From an uncultured bacterium (lineage in GTDB: Bacteria > Planctomycetota > Phycisphaerae > Phycisphaerales > SM1A02), in contig CAITDI010000035.1 in NCBI GenBank assembly GCA_903891095.1, positions 31,167-95,166 on the forward strand: a DNA stretch of 64,000 bases. The letters run 5' to 3'. The notes under the pieces were generated by a model, which saw only the letters and a program-made list of their open reading frames with translations, was not told the origin of the DNA and searched no databases. Position 1 is the stretch's first letter, and the number at the start of each line of letters is the position of its first letter. The position numbers and the translations under genes were made by a program. Below, in pieces: positions 50,213 through 58,418 of this stretch.

Positions 50213-51196
50213 TCAACGCGGAAGCTGTCCGGGCGCGAGCTTCGGCGGCGGGTTCGAGAAGATGAGGTGCGGCGGATCCTGCGTGGCGCGCTCGCTGAGC
50301 TGCTCGAGGTTCTCCGCGGTGGCGCGCAGCGCGGACAGCAGGCGGCGCACGTCGTACTCCTGCGAAGTGACCAGCGCGTTGAGCTCCTCGCCAAACTCGC
50401 CGTACTGCATCACGGCCGCGGGAACCGACGTGCGGAGCTCCGCCATCATCGCCGAGGTGTCGCGGATCGCCGAGGCCAGCTTGGGATCGCCAATCACCGT
50501 CTGCAGCATCGTGTTGGTCTTGTCGAGCTGCGTGATGAAGCCATCGGCGTTCGCCAGCATCGGATCGAGCCGCGTCTCGAGGATGCGGTTGATGTCGGCG
50601 ACCGACTGCTGCATGCCCTTGCCCAGCCCCTCGAAGTCGACGCGCGAGATGCTGTTGCTGATGCGCTGCAGCGTCGCGAGGATCTCGTTCAGGCGGCTGT
50701 TCGCGCTGGGAACATAGGGATACTTCGGCGTGAACGCCGGCATGACCGCCGGGTACTCGCTGGGATCCAGCATGTCCAGCTCGACGAACAGTCCACCCGT
50801 GAGTCCCGCCGAGGTCATGCGCGCACGGAGCCCCTGCTCCACGCCGCGCTCGATGTCCTTGGTGAAGAGATCCGACTGCTGCGGACCGAACACATCGAGC
50901 CGCACCTTCATGCGGATCACCGCGGGGCTCGCGTAGTCGAACGCGTTCGGCTCCTTGTCGGCCTCGGGATAGTCGCGGTCGGCGAAGGAGATCGAGGCGA
51001 TCTCGCCGATCGGCACGCCGCGGTACTTCACGGGGCTGCCGATCTGCAGGCCGTCGACCGACTCGCGCGTCGAGGTCTCGATGACCTCCGTGTGCTGGAA
51101 GAACTTGCCCGATCCCAGCGCGATCACGCCGCCGAACAGCAGCGCAGCCGACACGAGCACGAACGCTCCGACCTTGATTTCCGTGGACGGCTTCAT
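50213..51196 (-). CDS. MlaD/MCE-domain lipid-transport protein
   Basis: This 327-residue protein has one N-terminal helix (EIKVGAFVLVSAALLFGGVI) and an MCE domain with VDGLQIGSPVKYRGVPIGEI and GLTGGLFVELDML. A long C-terminal helical region follows, likely a coiled coil that could form a needle or barrel as in larger MCE proteins. MCE proteins ferry phospholipid across the periplasm. GGAG is 10 nt before the ATG at 51196, inside the end of a 35-codon ORF whose stop overlaps this start (ATGA). Confidence 0.93.
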   Translation of the reverse strand: MKPSTEIKVGAFVLVSAALLFGGVIALGSGKFFQHTEVIETSTRESVDGLQIGSPVKYRGVPIGEIASISFADRDYPEADKEPNAFDYASPAVIRMKVRLDVFGPQQSDLFTKDIERGVEQGLRARMTSAGLTGGLFVELDMLDPSEYPAVMPAFTPKYPYVPSANSRLNEILATLQRISNSISRVDFEGLGKGMQQSVADINRILETRLDPMLANADGFITQLDKTNTMLQTVIGDPKLASAIRDTSAMMAELRTSVPAAVMQYGEFGEELNALVTSQEYDVRRLLSALRATAENLEQLSERATQDPPHLIFSNPPPKLAPGQLPR

Positions 51197-51300
51197 TGCT
51201 TGGTTTCTCCTAACGGGAACGCCGCCTGGAACGTGGCGGCATCCGGCTTCTGTGCAGTATGGGTCGCGGTCGTCATGCTCTTGCTCATGCGCATACTCAT
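51193..51300 (-). CDS. 35-residue ORF coupled on both sides inside the MCE operon
   Basis: ATG at 51300 overlaps the MlaF stop (ATGA, 51297-51300), and its TGA (51193-51195) overlaps the MlaD ATG (51193-51196). The product begins MSMRMSKSMTTATHTAQKPD and ends FPLGETKQ; it is hydrophilic with four Met in the first nine residues and no known domain. It spans what would otherwise be a 100-bp gap in a tightly packed operon, and its 3' end carries the ribosome site for mlaD. Either a true small protein or a translation bridge; the double ATGA overlap supports translation. Confidence 0.55.
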   Translation of the reverse strand: MSMRMSKSMTTATHTAQKPDAATFQAAFPLGETKQ

Positions 51301-52094
51301 GCGTCTCCGCTCGGCGTTCGGCTGAGGAACCGGCGCACCCATGTGTCGGGCGAGCTGTCGCGGAGCTCCAACGGCGGACCGAGCGCAACGAGCCGGCGGC
51401 GCGCGCCGTCGAGCATCGCAAAGCGGTGGCCGATCGAGAAGATGCTCGCGAGCTCGTGCGAGATCACGACGAACGTCGTGCCGAGCATGCGGTTGAGCGC
51501 GACGATCATCGCGTCGAGGTCCGCGCTGGTCACGGGGTCGAGGCCCGCGCTCGGCTCGTCGAGGAAGATGATCGGCGGATCGAGCGCCAGCGCGCGCGCG
51601 ATGGCCGCGCGCTTCTGCATGCCGCCCGAGATCTCGCTGGGCTTCTTGTCGGCGTGCGCGGCGAGCCCGACGAGTCCGAGCTTGGCGCGCGCGAGGTCGT
51701 CCATCGCGTCGTTCGAGAGCGTGGTGAATTCCTCGAGCGGGAGCCGCACGTTCTCGAGCAGCGACATTCCGCCGAAGAGCGCGCCGAGCTGGTACATCAT
51801 GCCGAACCGCCTGCGCACGCGCTGCAGCGTGTCCTCGTCGGCGCCCGCGATCTCGATGCCGTCGATCTTGATGCTGCCCGAGAGCGGCGCGCGCAGCGTG
51901 TTGAGCGACGAGAGCAGCGTCGACTTGCCGCAGCCCGAGCCGCCGCCGATGAACATGATCTCGCCTTCGTAGATGTCGAGGTCGATGCCCTCGACGATCG
52001 CCTTGTCGCCGTAGCCGATCGACACGCCGCGCAGCGAGATCGCGACCTTGCGGCCGCTCGTCGTCGTCGGGGTTGCTGTGGAAATCTGCGTCAC
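51297..52094 (-). CDS. MlaF-like ABC ATPase
   Basis: The 265-residue ATPase has Walker A GGSGCGKSTLL, Q-loop MMYQLGALFGGMSLLENVRL (the distinctive MlaF/Mkl form with LGALF), signature ISGGMQKRAAIARAL, Walker B IIFLDEPSAGLDPVTSADLD and H-loop VVISHELASIF. The C-terminal extension is short. It starts with GTG at 52094, 15 nt after the permease stop. It powers the lipid transporter with the STAS-MlaE permease. Confidence 0.95.
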   Translation of the reverse strand: MTQISTATPTTTSGRKVAISLRGVSIGYGDKAIVEGIDLDIYEGEIMFIGGGSGCGKSTLLSSLNTLRAPLSGSIKIDGIEIAGADEDTLQRVRRRFGMMYQLGALFGGMSLLENVRLPLEEFTTLSNDAMDDLARAKLGLVGLAAHADKKPSEISGGMQKRAAIARALALDPPIIFLDEPSAGLDPVTSADLDAMIVALNRMLGTTFVVISHELASIFSIGHRFAMLDGARRRLVALGPPLELRDSSPDTWVRRFLSRTPSGDA

Positions 52095-52109
52095 GAGCGC
52101 GTCTCTTGA

Positions 52110-53225
52110 TCAGATGCCGAGCGAGTAGAAGAACGAGCCGAGCACGCTGTCGGCGAGGATGATGGCGACGATGCCGACGACGACCGCGCGCGTGGTGCTC
52201 ATGCCGACGGCGCCGGGGCCCTGCCCCGTGCGGATGCCCGCGAGGCAGCCGACGCCCGACACGAGGATCGCGAACACCGCGGCCTTCGCGAGCCCCTGCA
52301 GGAATCCGCCGATGGTGAGCGCCGCGCGGACCTCGACGAGGTACTGCATGATCGTGATGCCCTTCGGGCCGAGCACGATGTAGCCGCCGAGCACGCCGAG
52401 GATCGACGCGTACACCGAAAGCAGCGGCGTGACGAGCAGCGTCGCGAGCATGCGCGGAATCACCAGGAAACGCACGGGATCGATGCCGAACGTGCGCAGC
52501 GCGTCGAGTTCCTGCGTGACCTTCATCGTGCCGATCTCGGCGGCGAACGCGCTGCCGGAGCGGCCCGCGAGCACGATCGCCGTGATCAGCGGCCCAAGCT
52601 CGCGCACGATCGAGATGCCGACGACGTCCGCGACCTGCAGCTTGGCGCCGAACTTGGCCATCGGGTCGTAGGTCTGGAACGCGATGATCGCGCCGATCAG
52701 GAACCCGAGCAGTCCGACGACGGGCACCGCGTCGGTGCCGTGCCGCGCCATGGCGACGAGGGTGTCGTTCCAGCGCAGCAGCACGGGCCTGCGGATGATC
52801 TGCAGCGCGATCACCGAGACTTCGCCGCAGAAACGCAGGAGATCCTTGAGCGTGTTGAAGCCCTCGACCGCGCGCATGCCCACTTCGCGCACCATGCCGA
52901 GATGCGCCTGCGCCGGCTGCGGGTCTTGTCCGCGCAGCGCGAGATCGACCAGCAACTTGCGATCGCCGTCGATTCCGGTGATGTCGAACGGCAGCCCCGC
53001 GGCCTTGGCAAAGCGATGGAGCCGCACCGCGACGGCGACGCCCGACGCATCGATCCTGCTCACGCCCTTGAGGTCGAGCGAGACGCGGCGCGGCTTGGTC
53101 GCGAGCGGAGCCTCGAGCGCCTTCTGCACCGCGCCCACGGTTTCGAGCACGAGATCGCCTTCGATCGCGATTGCGAGCTTGTCTCCGCTCGGCGTCGCGC
53201 GGACCGTCGGCGCTGCATGCGTCAC
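52110..53225 (-). CDS. MlaE permease with fused N-terminal STAS (MlaB-like) domain
   Basis: In the 371-residue protein, residues 1-105 form a STAS domain (GDKLAIAIEGDLVLETVGAV; VSLDLKGVSRIDASGVAVAV), equivalent to the separate MlaB regulator of enterobacteria. Residues about 125-371 are the MlaE permease with five to six helices and the typical RELGPLITAIVLAGRSGSAF, AAEIGTMKVTQELDALRTFG and VRFLVIPRMLATLLVTPLLS. The start is a GTG at 53225 overlapping the M48 peptidase stop (GTGA). Fusion means no separate MlaB gene is needed, and none is present. Confidence 0.94.
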   Translation of the reverse strand: MTHAAPTVRATPSGDKLAIAIEGDLVLETVGAVQKALEAPLATKPRRVSLDLKGVSRIDASGVAVAVRLHRFAKAAGLPFDITGIDGDRKLLVDLALRGQDPQPAQAHLGMVREVGMRAVEGFNTLKDLLRFCGEVSVIALQIIRRPVLLRWNDTLVAMARHGTDAVPVVGLLGFLIGAIIAFQTYDPMAKFGAKLQVADVVGISIVRELGPLITAIVLAGRSGSAFAAEIGTMKVTQELDALRTFGIDPVRFLVIPRMLATLLVTPLLSVYASILGVLGGYIVLGPKGITIMQYLVEVRAALTIGGFLQGLAKAAVFAILVSGVGCLAGIRTGQGPGAVGMSTTRAVVVGIVAIILADSVLGSFFYSLGI

Positions 53226-54025
53226 TGAGGCTTTCCCTTCGCGGACTGGTAGATCCCGACGGCCTGCGGCATGAGTTTCTCGAGCCGCGCAGCGCGCGTT
53301 TCGTCGCTCGGATGCGTCGAGAGGAACTCGGGCGTCCCGCCGCCGCCGTTGGCGGCCATGCGCTTCCAGAACGCGGTCGCGGCGCGCGGGTCGTAGCCCG
53401 CATCGGCTGCGATGAACAAGCCGATCTGGTCGGCCTCGCTCTCCTCGCTGCGGCTGAACGCGGTCTCGCCGAGCGCGCCGTAGGCCGCGGCGGTCGCCGT
53501 CACGAGCCGAGGATCGACCTCGCCCGACACCGAGATCGCCGCAAAGATCAGCTCCGCCGCCATGCCGCGCGAGATGCGCTCGGCACCGTGACGCGCGATC
53601 GCGTGCGACGCCTCGTGGCCCATCACGATCGCGAGTTCGTCGTCGCTGGTCGCGACCTTGAGCAGCCCGGTGTTGACCGCGCTCTTGCCGCCAGGCAGCA
53701 TCCACGCGTTGACCTCAGGCGTGTCGATCACGGCGAACTGCCACTCGAAGCCCGCGACCGCCTTGCCGTAGCGCCGCTCGCTCGCAGCCTGGATGCGCTT
53801 GCCGACGCGCTGCACGCGCTCGAAGTCAGGACCCGTGGTCACGAGCTTGGCCTTGCTCAGCTGCTCGGTGTACGCCGTCGCCCCGAGCTGGCGCTCCTCG
53901 CCCGCCGAGATCACCACGAACTGCTTGCGTCCGGTCTCGGGGACCGATTGGCAGCCCAGCGGAATCGCCGCGAGAGCCAGTGCAAAGCCCAGTGACACGA
54001 GAAGTCTGTCGATGCGCCCGTACAT
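53222..54025 (-). CDS. M48-family metallopeptidase lipoprotein
   Basis: This 267-residue protein has lipobox AAIPLGC (Cys25) and the zinc site HEASH (His137-Glu138-x2-His141) in IVMGHEASHAIARHGAER. A third ligand probably lies in SRSEESEADQIGL. It resembles LoiP/BepA-type outer-membrane quality-control peptidases, but without the TPR domain of BepA. It is the first gene of the lipid-transport operon and coupled to the permease, suggesting a role in envelope maintenance. TAGCAT ends 9 nt before the ATG. Confidence 0.93.
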   Translation of the reverse strand: MYGRIDRLLVSLGFALALAAIPLGCQSVPETGRKQFVVISAGEERQLGATAYTEQLSKAKLVTTGPDFERVQRVGKRIQAASERRYGKAVAGFEWQFAVIDTPEVNAWMLPGGKSAVNTGLLKVATSDDELAIVMGHEASHAIARHGAERISRGMAAELIFAAISVSGEVDPRLVTATAAAYGALGETAFSRSEESEADQIGLFIAADAGYDPRAATAFWKRMAANGGGGTPEFLSTHPSDETRAARLEKLMPQAVGIYQSAKGKPQ

Positions 54026-54034
54026 GGTTCGTCG

Positions 54035-54040
54035 ATGCTA
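54035..54040 (-). promoter_or_regulatory. -10 box (TAGCAT) of the MCE/Mla operon
   Basis: TAGCAT ends 9 nt before the ATG at 54025; leader of at most a few bases predicted. Confidence 0.45.
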
Positions 54041-54103
54041 CCCAAAGCACTTTGCGCGTGTCGTGGGAACGCGTTCGGCGACACCGAGCGCGCAGACCCG
54101 CGG

Positions 54104-54109
54104 TATCGT
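54104..54109 (+). promoter_or_regulatory. -10 box (TATCGT), leaderless type
   Basis: TATCGT ends 6 nt before the ATG at 54116; the spacer is CCCCGC. Confidence 0.55.
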
Positions 54110-54115
54110 CCCCGC

Positions 54116-54772
54116 ATGCGCGACACGACCCACCATCGTCGAGGCAATTGCCTCCTGCAGTCCCTCGTCGGCCTCACGGTCCTCGGCCTCCTCCTCTTGA
54201 TCGGCGGCGCCGTCGGAATGTTCACGTCGGGCGCAGGCTCGGCGGCCACCGGCCTCGCGGCGAAGTTCGAATCGCTCGTCGAGCACGCGACGGTCTTCGA
54301 GGCACCTGGATCGAAGGAGATCGAGCTCGACGCAGGCGGCGGCATCATCGCCCTCTCGCCCAAGGGCATGGTCGGCGACAAGCGCATCGGCGTGCCGCCG
54401 GCGAGCGTGAGCTACGCGGTGACGATGACCGGTCCCGACGGCAAGCCCGTCAAGCTCGACGCGAACAACGCGCCGCGCAATCCCACCGCCCCGTTCGAGA
54501 TGCTCGGCGTGTTCGAGCTCGAGACCAAGGGGCTCTACACCATCGAGGTCAAGCCGAGCGATGGAACGACTCCGGCTGCGATCATGGTCGGCGCCGCTTC
54601 CAAGGAAGAAGCCGAGATGCTCGCCCAGTCCACCGCCGCGATCCTGCAGGGACTCGGCGGCGGATGCGTGGCCGGCTGCGGCGGCCTGATGTTCCTCGCC
54701 TTCGGCATCCCCGCGCTGATCATGTCGCTGCGCGCGAAGAAGCAGCGCCCCGACCCGCTCGAGCATGTTTGA
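54116..54772 (+). CDS. Membrane protein of unknown function (two helices)
   Basis: Not recognised. The 218-residue protein has an N-terminal helix (LLQSLVGLTVLGLLLLIGGAVG), a soluble beta-rich middle of about 130 residues (FEAPGSKEIELDAGGGIIAL; VSYAVTMTGPDGKPVKLDAN; FELETKGLYTIEVKPSDGTT) and a C-terminal helix (GGGCVAGCGGLMFLAFGIPA) with a short basic tail. The middle looks like an extracytoplasmic sensor or bilayer-associated beta domain. It is divergent from the M48 peptidase gene and converges on the malic enzyme gene (24-bp gap). Confidence 0.78.
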   Translation: MRDTTHHRRGNCLLQSLVGLTVLGLLLLIGGAVGMFTSGAGSAATGLAAKFESLVEHATVFEAPGSKEIELDAGGGIIALSPKGMVGDKRIGVPPASVSYAVTMTGPDGKPVKLDANNAPRNPTAPFEMLGVFELETKGLYTIEVKPSDGTTPAAIMVGAASKEEAEMLAQSTAAILQGLGGGCVAGCGGLMFLAFGIPALIMSLRAKKQRPDPLEHV

Positions 54773-54796
54773 CGAGCATGTCGAGCGCGCACGCGC

Positions 54797-56407
54797 TCAG
54801 TACGCCGGGTTGTAGACCTTCGAGCGAATCCAGCCGTCGATGTTGTCCGGGCGCTCCACGCGCGCGAGACCGCGGTCGAAGATCAGCGTCGCGACATCCA
54901 CCGCGACATCCACCGCGGACTGGTGGATGCGCTCGATCGGCGGATAGATCAGACCCACCGAAAGCTCGGCATCGCTCGTGCGCGAAGCCAGCGATTCCGC
55001 GGCCTTGAGGAACATCTCGTCGGTCACGCGCGACGCCTCGCACGCGTACACCGCGAGGCCCACGGCGGGATAGATGTAGACATTGTTGCCCTGCCCCGGA
55101 ATCAGCACGCGCTTGCCGAGCGTGACCGGCGCAAACGGCGAACCCGCCGCGAAGATCGCGTCGCCGTCGGTCCAGGTCCACGCCTGCTCGGCGGTGCATT
55201 CGGCCTTCGACGTCGGATTCGAGTACGGGAAGATCACGGGCTGCTTGCAGTACGCGCGCATCGCCTCGATCACCTCGCGCGTGAAGGTCGCGGGCTGCGT
55301 GCTCGTGCCGATGAGCACCGTCGGCTTGACGGCCTTGACCGCGTCGAGCAACGTCGGCTCGAGCTTGCCCTCGCGCACGAACTGCACCTGATGCGGCTGG
55401 ATGCCCGGGTTGTCCTTGACCACGAGGCCCTTCGAGTTCATGAGCCAGATCTTGGCGTGCGCGTCGGCCTCGCTCGTGCCGCGCGCCTTCATCGCCTGCA
55501 CCACGAGATCCGCGATGCCCGTCGCAGCGCTGCCCGCGCCGAAGAAGAGATAGCGGTGATCCGCGAGCGTGTTGCCGAGCGCGCGGCAGGCCGCGAAGAG
55601 CCCCGCCACCGCGATCGACGCCGTGCCCTGGATGTCGTCGTTGAAGCAGCACACGCGGTCGCGGTAGCGCGCGAGCAGCGGGATCGCCGTCGTGTTGTGG
55701 AAATCCTCGAACTGAATGCACGCGCGCGGATAGACCTCCTGCACGGCCATCACGAATTCCTCGACCAGCGCGTCGAACTCCGCGCCGCGCACGCGCTCCT
55801 GCCGCAGCCCGGGATAGAGCGGATCGTGGCGGAAATTCTCGTTGTTGGTGCCGACATCGAGCACGACCGGCATGCAGCGGCCTGGATGGACGCCGCCGAT
55901 CGCGGTGTAGAGCGCGAGCTTTCCAACGGGAATGCCCATGCCGCAGATGCCGAGGTCGCCGAGACCGAGGATGCGCTCGCCGTCGGTCACGCAGATGATG
56001 CGCACGTCGGCCTCGGGCCAGTTGCGCAGGATGTCCGCCACGCGACCGCGATGCTTGAGCGAGACGTAGAGACCCTTCGGACGCCGCATGATGTGGCCGA
56101 ACTTCTGGCACGCCTCGCCCACGGTCGGCGTGTACACGATCGGCATGTGCTTGGCGGGATCCGCGCGCAGCAGCTGGTAGAAGAGCCGCTCGTTGCGGTC
56201 CTGCAGCTCGGAGAGGTAGATGTAGCGCTCGAGGTCGTTCGCGCGGTGCGCGAGCTGCGCGAGCGCGCGCTTCTGCTGCGTCGCGCTGTCGTCGACCGCG
56301 TCGGGAAAGAGTCCGGTCAAGCCGAGCAGCTCGCGCTCCGCTTCGGTGAACGCCGTGCCCTTGTTGAGACGCGGGTTGTAGAGGATCTCGTGCGCTTCCT
56401 GCCTCAT
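54797..56407 (-). CDS. NAD-dependent malic enzyme (oxaloacetate-decarboxylating)
   Basis: This 536-residue large-subunit-type malic enzyme converts malate to pyruvate and CO2. It shows YTPTVGEACQKFGHIMRRPK, VTDGERILGLGDLGICGMGI (Lys/Asp region), IQFEDFHNTTAIPLLARYRD, VCCFNDDIQGTASIAVAGLF, the NAD-binding FFGAGSAATGIADLVV, and IFPYSNPTSKAECTAEQAWT. Length and motifs fit the eukaryote/E. coli MaeA class rather than the short bacterial MaeB. Its ATG overlaps the stop of the hydroxyproline-epimerase-like gene (ATGA), so both come from one message, which may link hydroxyproline-derived 2-oxoglutarate with pyruvate supply. Confidence 0.96.
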   Translation of the reverse strand: MRQEAHEILYNPRLNKGTAFTEAERELLGLTGLFPDAVDDSATQQKRALAQLAHRANDLERYIYLSELQDRNERLFYQLLRADPAKHMPIVYTPTVGEACQKFGHIMRRPKGLYVSLKHRGRVADILRNWPEADVRIICVTDGERILGLGDLGICGMGIPVGKLALYTAIGGVHPGRCMPVVLDVGTNNENFRHDPLYPGLRQERVRGAEFDALVEEFVMAVQEVYPRACIQFEDFHNTTAIPLLARYRDRVCCFNDDIQGTASIAVAGLFAACRALGNTLADHRYLFFGAGSAATGIADLVVQAMKARGTSEADAHAKIWLMNSKGLVVKDNPGIQPHQVQFVREGKLEPTLLDAVKAVKPTVLIGTSTQPATFTREVIEAMRAYCKQPVIFPYSNPTSKAECTAEQAWTWTDGDAIFAAGSPFAPVTLGKRVLIPGQGNNVYIYPAVGLAVYACEASRVTDEMFLKAAESLASRTSDAELSVGLIYPPIERIHQSAVDVAVDVATLIFDRGLARVERPDNIDGWIRSKVYNPAY

Positions 56408-57432
56408 GCTTGCTCCTTCCAGGTTCCGAGCCGAGATGGATCGCGCGCGTCGAAGCGCAGCGTGCCCTCGGCCACCGCGAACGCGCGGCCCGCGATGGTC
56501 GGAATCACGGCGTCTGCGCCCGATCCCGCGCGCGCGTAGCTCGCTTCAAAGATGCTGCCGATCGCGGATTCCTGCCGCCACACCGCGCCCGGCGCGAGCT
56601 CGCCGCGCACGGCAAGCGACGCGAGCAGCGCGCTCGATCCCGTGCCGCACGGCGAGCGGTCGAACGTGCCGTTGGGGCACAGCACGAAATTGCGCGCGTT
56701 CGCATCGGCGCGCGACGGCGTGAACACGAGCTCGACATGGTCGATCAGCCCGCCGTTCTCGCTGCCGCCGCACAGGCCCATGCGCTCGATGCCGCGCAGG
56801 ATCGAGTTCGCGTACGCGAGCTCCTCGGCGTGCGAGCGCATCGCGCGCCCTGACTTTCCGCCGTCGAGCGCGCCGTCATGGCGCACGATGAAGAACCAGT
56901 TGCCGCCCCACGCGATGTCACCGCGCGCGACTCCGCCCTGCTCGAGCACGATCTCGACATCGCGCGCATGCACGCGCGACGGGACATTCGCAAACGCCAC
57001 GCGCCCATCCGCGCGCATCTCGACCACGACATCGCCCACGCGCGTCTCGATCGTCGCACGCGGCGGCATCGTCACGCCGACATCGGCGAGCGTGCGCGCG
57101 AGCCCGACGGTCGCGTGACCGCACATGCCGAGCGGCGCGCTCGCGTTCCAGTAGAGCACGCCGCACAGCGCGCCGGGCTTCGACGGACGGCACACGAGCG
57201 CGCACACCATCGCGTCGGCCGCGCGCGGATTCGCGCAGAGTGCGAGGAGTTCCGCAGGAATCTCCAGCACGCCGCCGCGCGTCCAGCGCGCGATCACCTC
57301 GGGCAATGTCTCGGGGAAGAACCCTCCATCGGGCGCGAGCAGCACACGCGTGGGCTCGCCCTCGGTGTGGCTGTCGACAAAGCGGCCGATGGCCGGTCCG
57401 CGGGAGAGTCCGTGCGATGGCGAAGGCTTCAC
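56404..57432 (-). CDS. 4-Hydroxyproline epimerase (proline racemase family)
   Basis: In this 342-residue protein the two catalytic cysteines of the proline-racemase family are present: Cys104 in APLGMCGHATVG and Cys262 in FDRSPCGTGSSA. Two cysteines indicate a racemase/epimerase rather than the Thr-containing trans-3-hydroxyproline dehydratase. FVDSHTEGEPTRV at the N-terminus is typical of 4-hydroxyproline 2-epimerases. The divergent DapA-family gene and the nearby semialdehyde dehydrogenase support hydroxyproline degradation. The start is a GTG at 57432, with TATGCT ending exactly 6 nt before it, so a leaderless GTG message is predicted. The 3' end is coupled to malic enzyme. Confidence 0.9.
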   Translation of the reverse strand: MKPSPSHGLSRGPAIGRFVDSHTEGEPTRVLLAPDGGFFPETLPEVIARWTRGGVLEIPAELLALCANPRAADAMVCALVCRPSKPGALCGVLYWNASAPLGMCGHATVGLARTLADVGVTMPPRATIETRVGDVVVEMRADGRVAFANVPSRVHARDVEIVLEQGGVARGDIAWGGNWFFIVRHDGALDGGKSGRAMRSHAEELAYANSILRGIERMGLCGGSENGGLIDHVELVFTPSRADANARNFVLCPNGTFDRSPCGTGSSALLASLAVRGELAPGAVWRQESAIGSIFEASYARAGSGADAVIPTIAGRAFAVAEGTLRFDARDPSRLGTWKEQA

Positions 57433-57438
57433 CCGCGC

Positions 57439-57464
57439 AGCATACTGACCATCGTTGCTATCTT
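57439..57464. promoter_or_regulatory. Overlapping divergent leaderless promoters
   Basis: Minus-strand TATGCT at 57439-57444 (6 nt before GTG 57432) and plus-strand TATCTT at 57459-57464 (6 nt before ATG 57471). Only 14 bp separate the two -10 boxes, so the -35 region of each promoter falls on the -10 box of the other. Confidence 0.6.
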
Positions 57465-57470
57465 GCGTCG

Positions 57471-58418
57471 ATGGCCAATGCTGACTCGACCGGCGCCCCG
57501 TTTCGCGGCGTGATCCCCGCTCTCGTGACCCCGTTCCGCGACGACGGAGCACTGTGCACGACCAAGCTTGCGAACCTCGCGCACCGCATGCTCGACGCAG
57601 GCTGCACGGGAACCGTGTGGCCTGGCTCGCTCGGCGAGGGCCAGACGCTTTCCTTCGACGAACGCGTCGAAGGCTGGCGCGCGATCGCCGCCGCCAGCGA
57701 GGGCAAGTCGGGCGCGGCGGGCAACGCGTTTGCCACGATTTCCGCGGCTTCCACGCGCGATGCCGTCAAGCAGGTCCAGGCCGCTGCTGCGATCGGCATG
57801 CGCGGATGCATGATTCTCCCGCCGTACGTCCACAAGGGTCCGTGGCGCGAGTACCGCGCGCACTTCGAGGCGATGCTCTCGGCCGCCCCGCTGCCGATGA
57901 TGCTCTACAACAATCCGCCCGCGTACATCGTCGATGTGAGCGCGGAGCAGACGTTTGAACTGGCCGACAAGCACGCGAACCTGGTCGCCGTCAAGGATTC
58001 CTCGGGCGATGTCCGCAAGCTGACCGCGCTCATCGCGGGCAACGCCGCGCGCACGCGCAAGGTCGGCGCGCTCGTCGGCCTCGATGATTGCGCCGTCGAA
58101 GGCGCGCGCATGGGCTGCGGCGGCTGGATCGCGGGCCTTGCGAACGCGATGCCCGTCGAGAGCGTGCGGCTCTTCAACCTTGCGCAGTCGAACGACCCCA
58201 AGGACATCGCCGCGTGCGACGCGCTGTACCGCTGGTTCCTACCGCTGCTGCGGCTCGACACGGTGCCCGACTTCGTGCAGCTGATCAAGCTCGTGATGGC
58301 CGAGACGCAGACCGGCGACGAGCGCGTGCGCGCGCCGCGGCAGCCGGTCGAAGGCGCGGACCGCGCGCGGGCGCTCGAGATCATTCGCAAGGCGCTCAGC
58401 CACCAACCCCAACCGTGA
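57471..58418 (+). CDS. DapA-family lyase/deaminase, probable pyrroline-4-hydroxy-2-carboxylate deaminase
   Basis: This 315-residue class I aldolase-fold protein has GVIPALVTPFRDDGALC, GSLGEGQTLSFDER (in place of the GTTGE loop), Tyr146 in MMLYNNPPAYIVD and the Schiff-base Lys175 in LVAVKDSSGDVRK. The DapA fold alone leaves the substrate open (dihydrodipicolinate synthase, KDG aldolase, deaminase). Its divergent pairing with the 4-hydroxyproline epimerase, and the semialdehyde dehydrogenase 200 bp away, suggest conversion of pyrroline-4-hydroxy-2-carboxylate to 2-oxoglutarate semialdehyde. TATCTT ends 6 nt before the ATG. Confidence 0.82.
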   Translation: MANADSTGAPFRGVIPALVTPFRDDGALCTTKLANLAHRMLDAGCTGTVWPGSLGEGQTLSFDERVEGWRAIAAASEGKSGAAGNAFATISAASTRDAVKQVQAAAAIGMRGCMILPPYVHKGPWREYRAHFEAMLSAAPLPMMLYNNPPAYIVDVSAEQTFELADKHANLVAVKDSSGDVRKLTALIAGNAARTRKVGALVGLDDCAVEGARMGCGGWIAGLANAMPVESVRLFNLAQSNDPKDIAACDALYRWFLPLLRLDTVPDFVQLIKLVMAETQTGDERVRAPRQPVEGADRARALEIIRKALSHQPQP

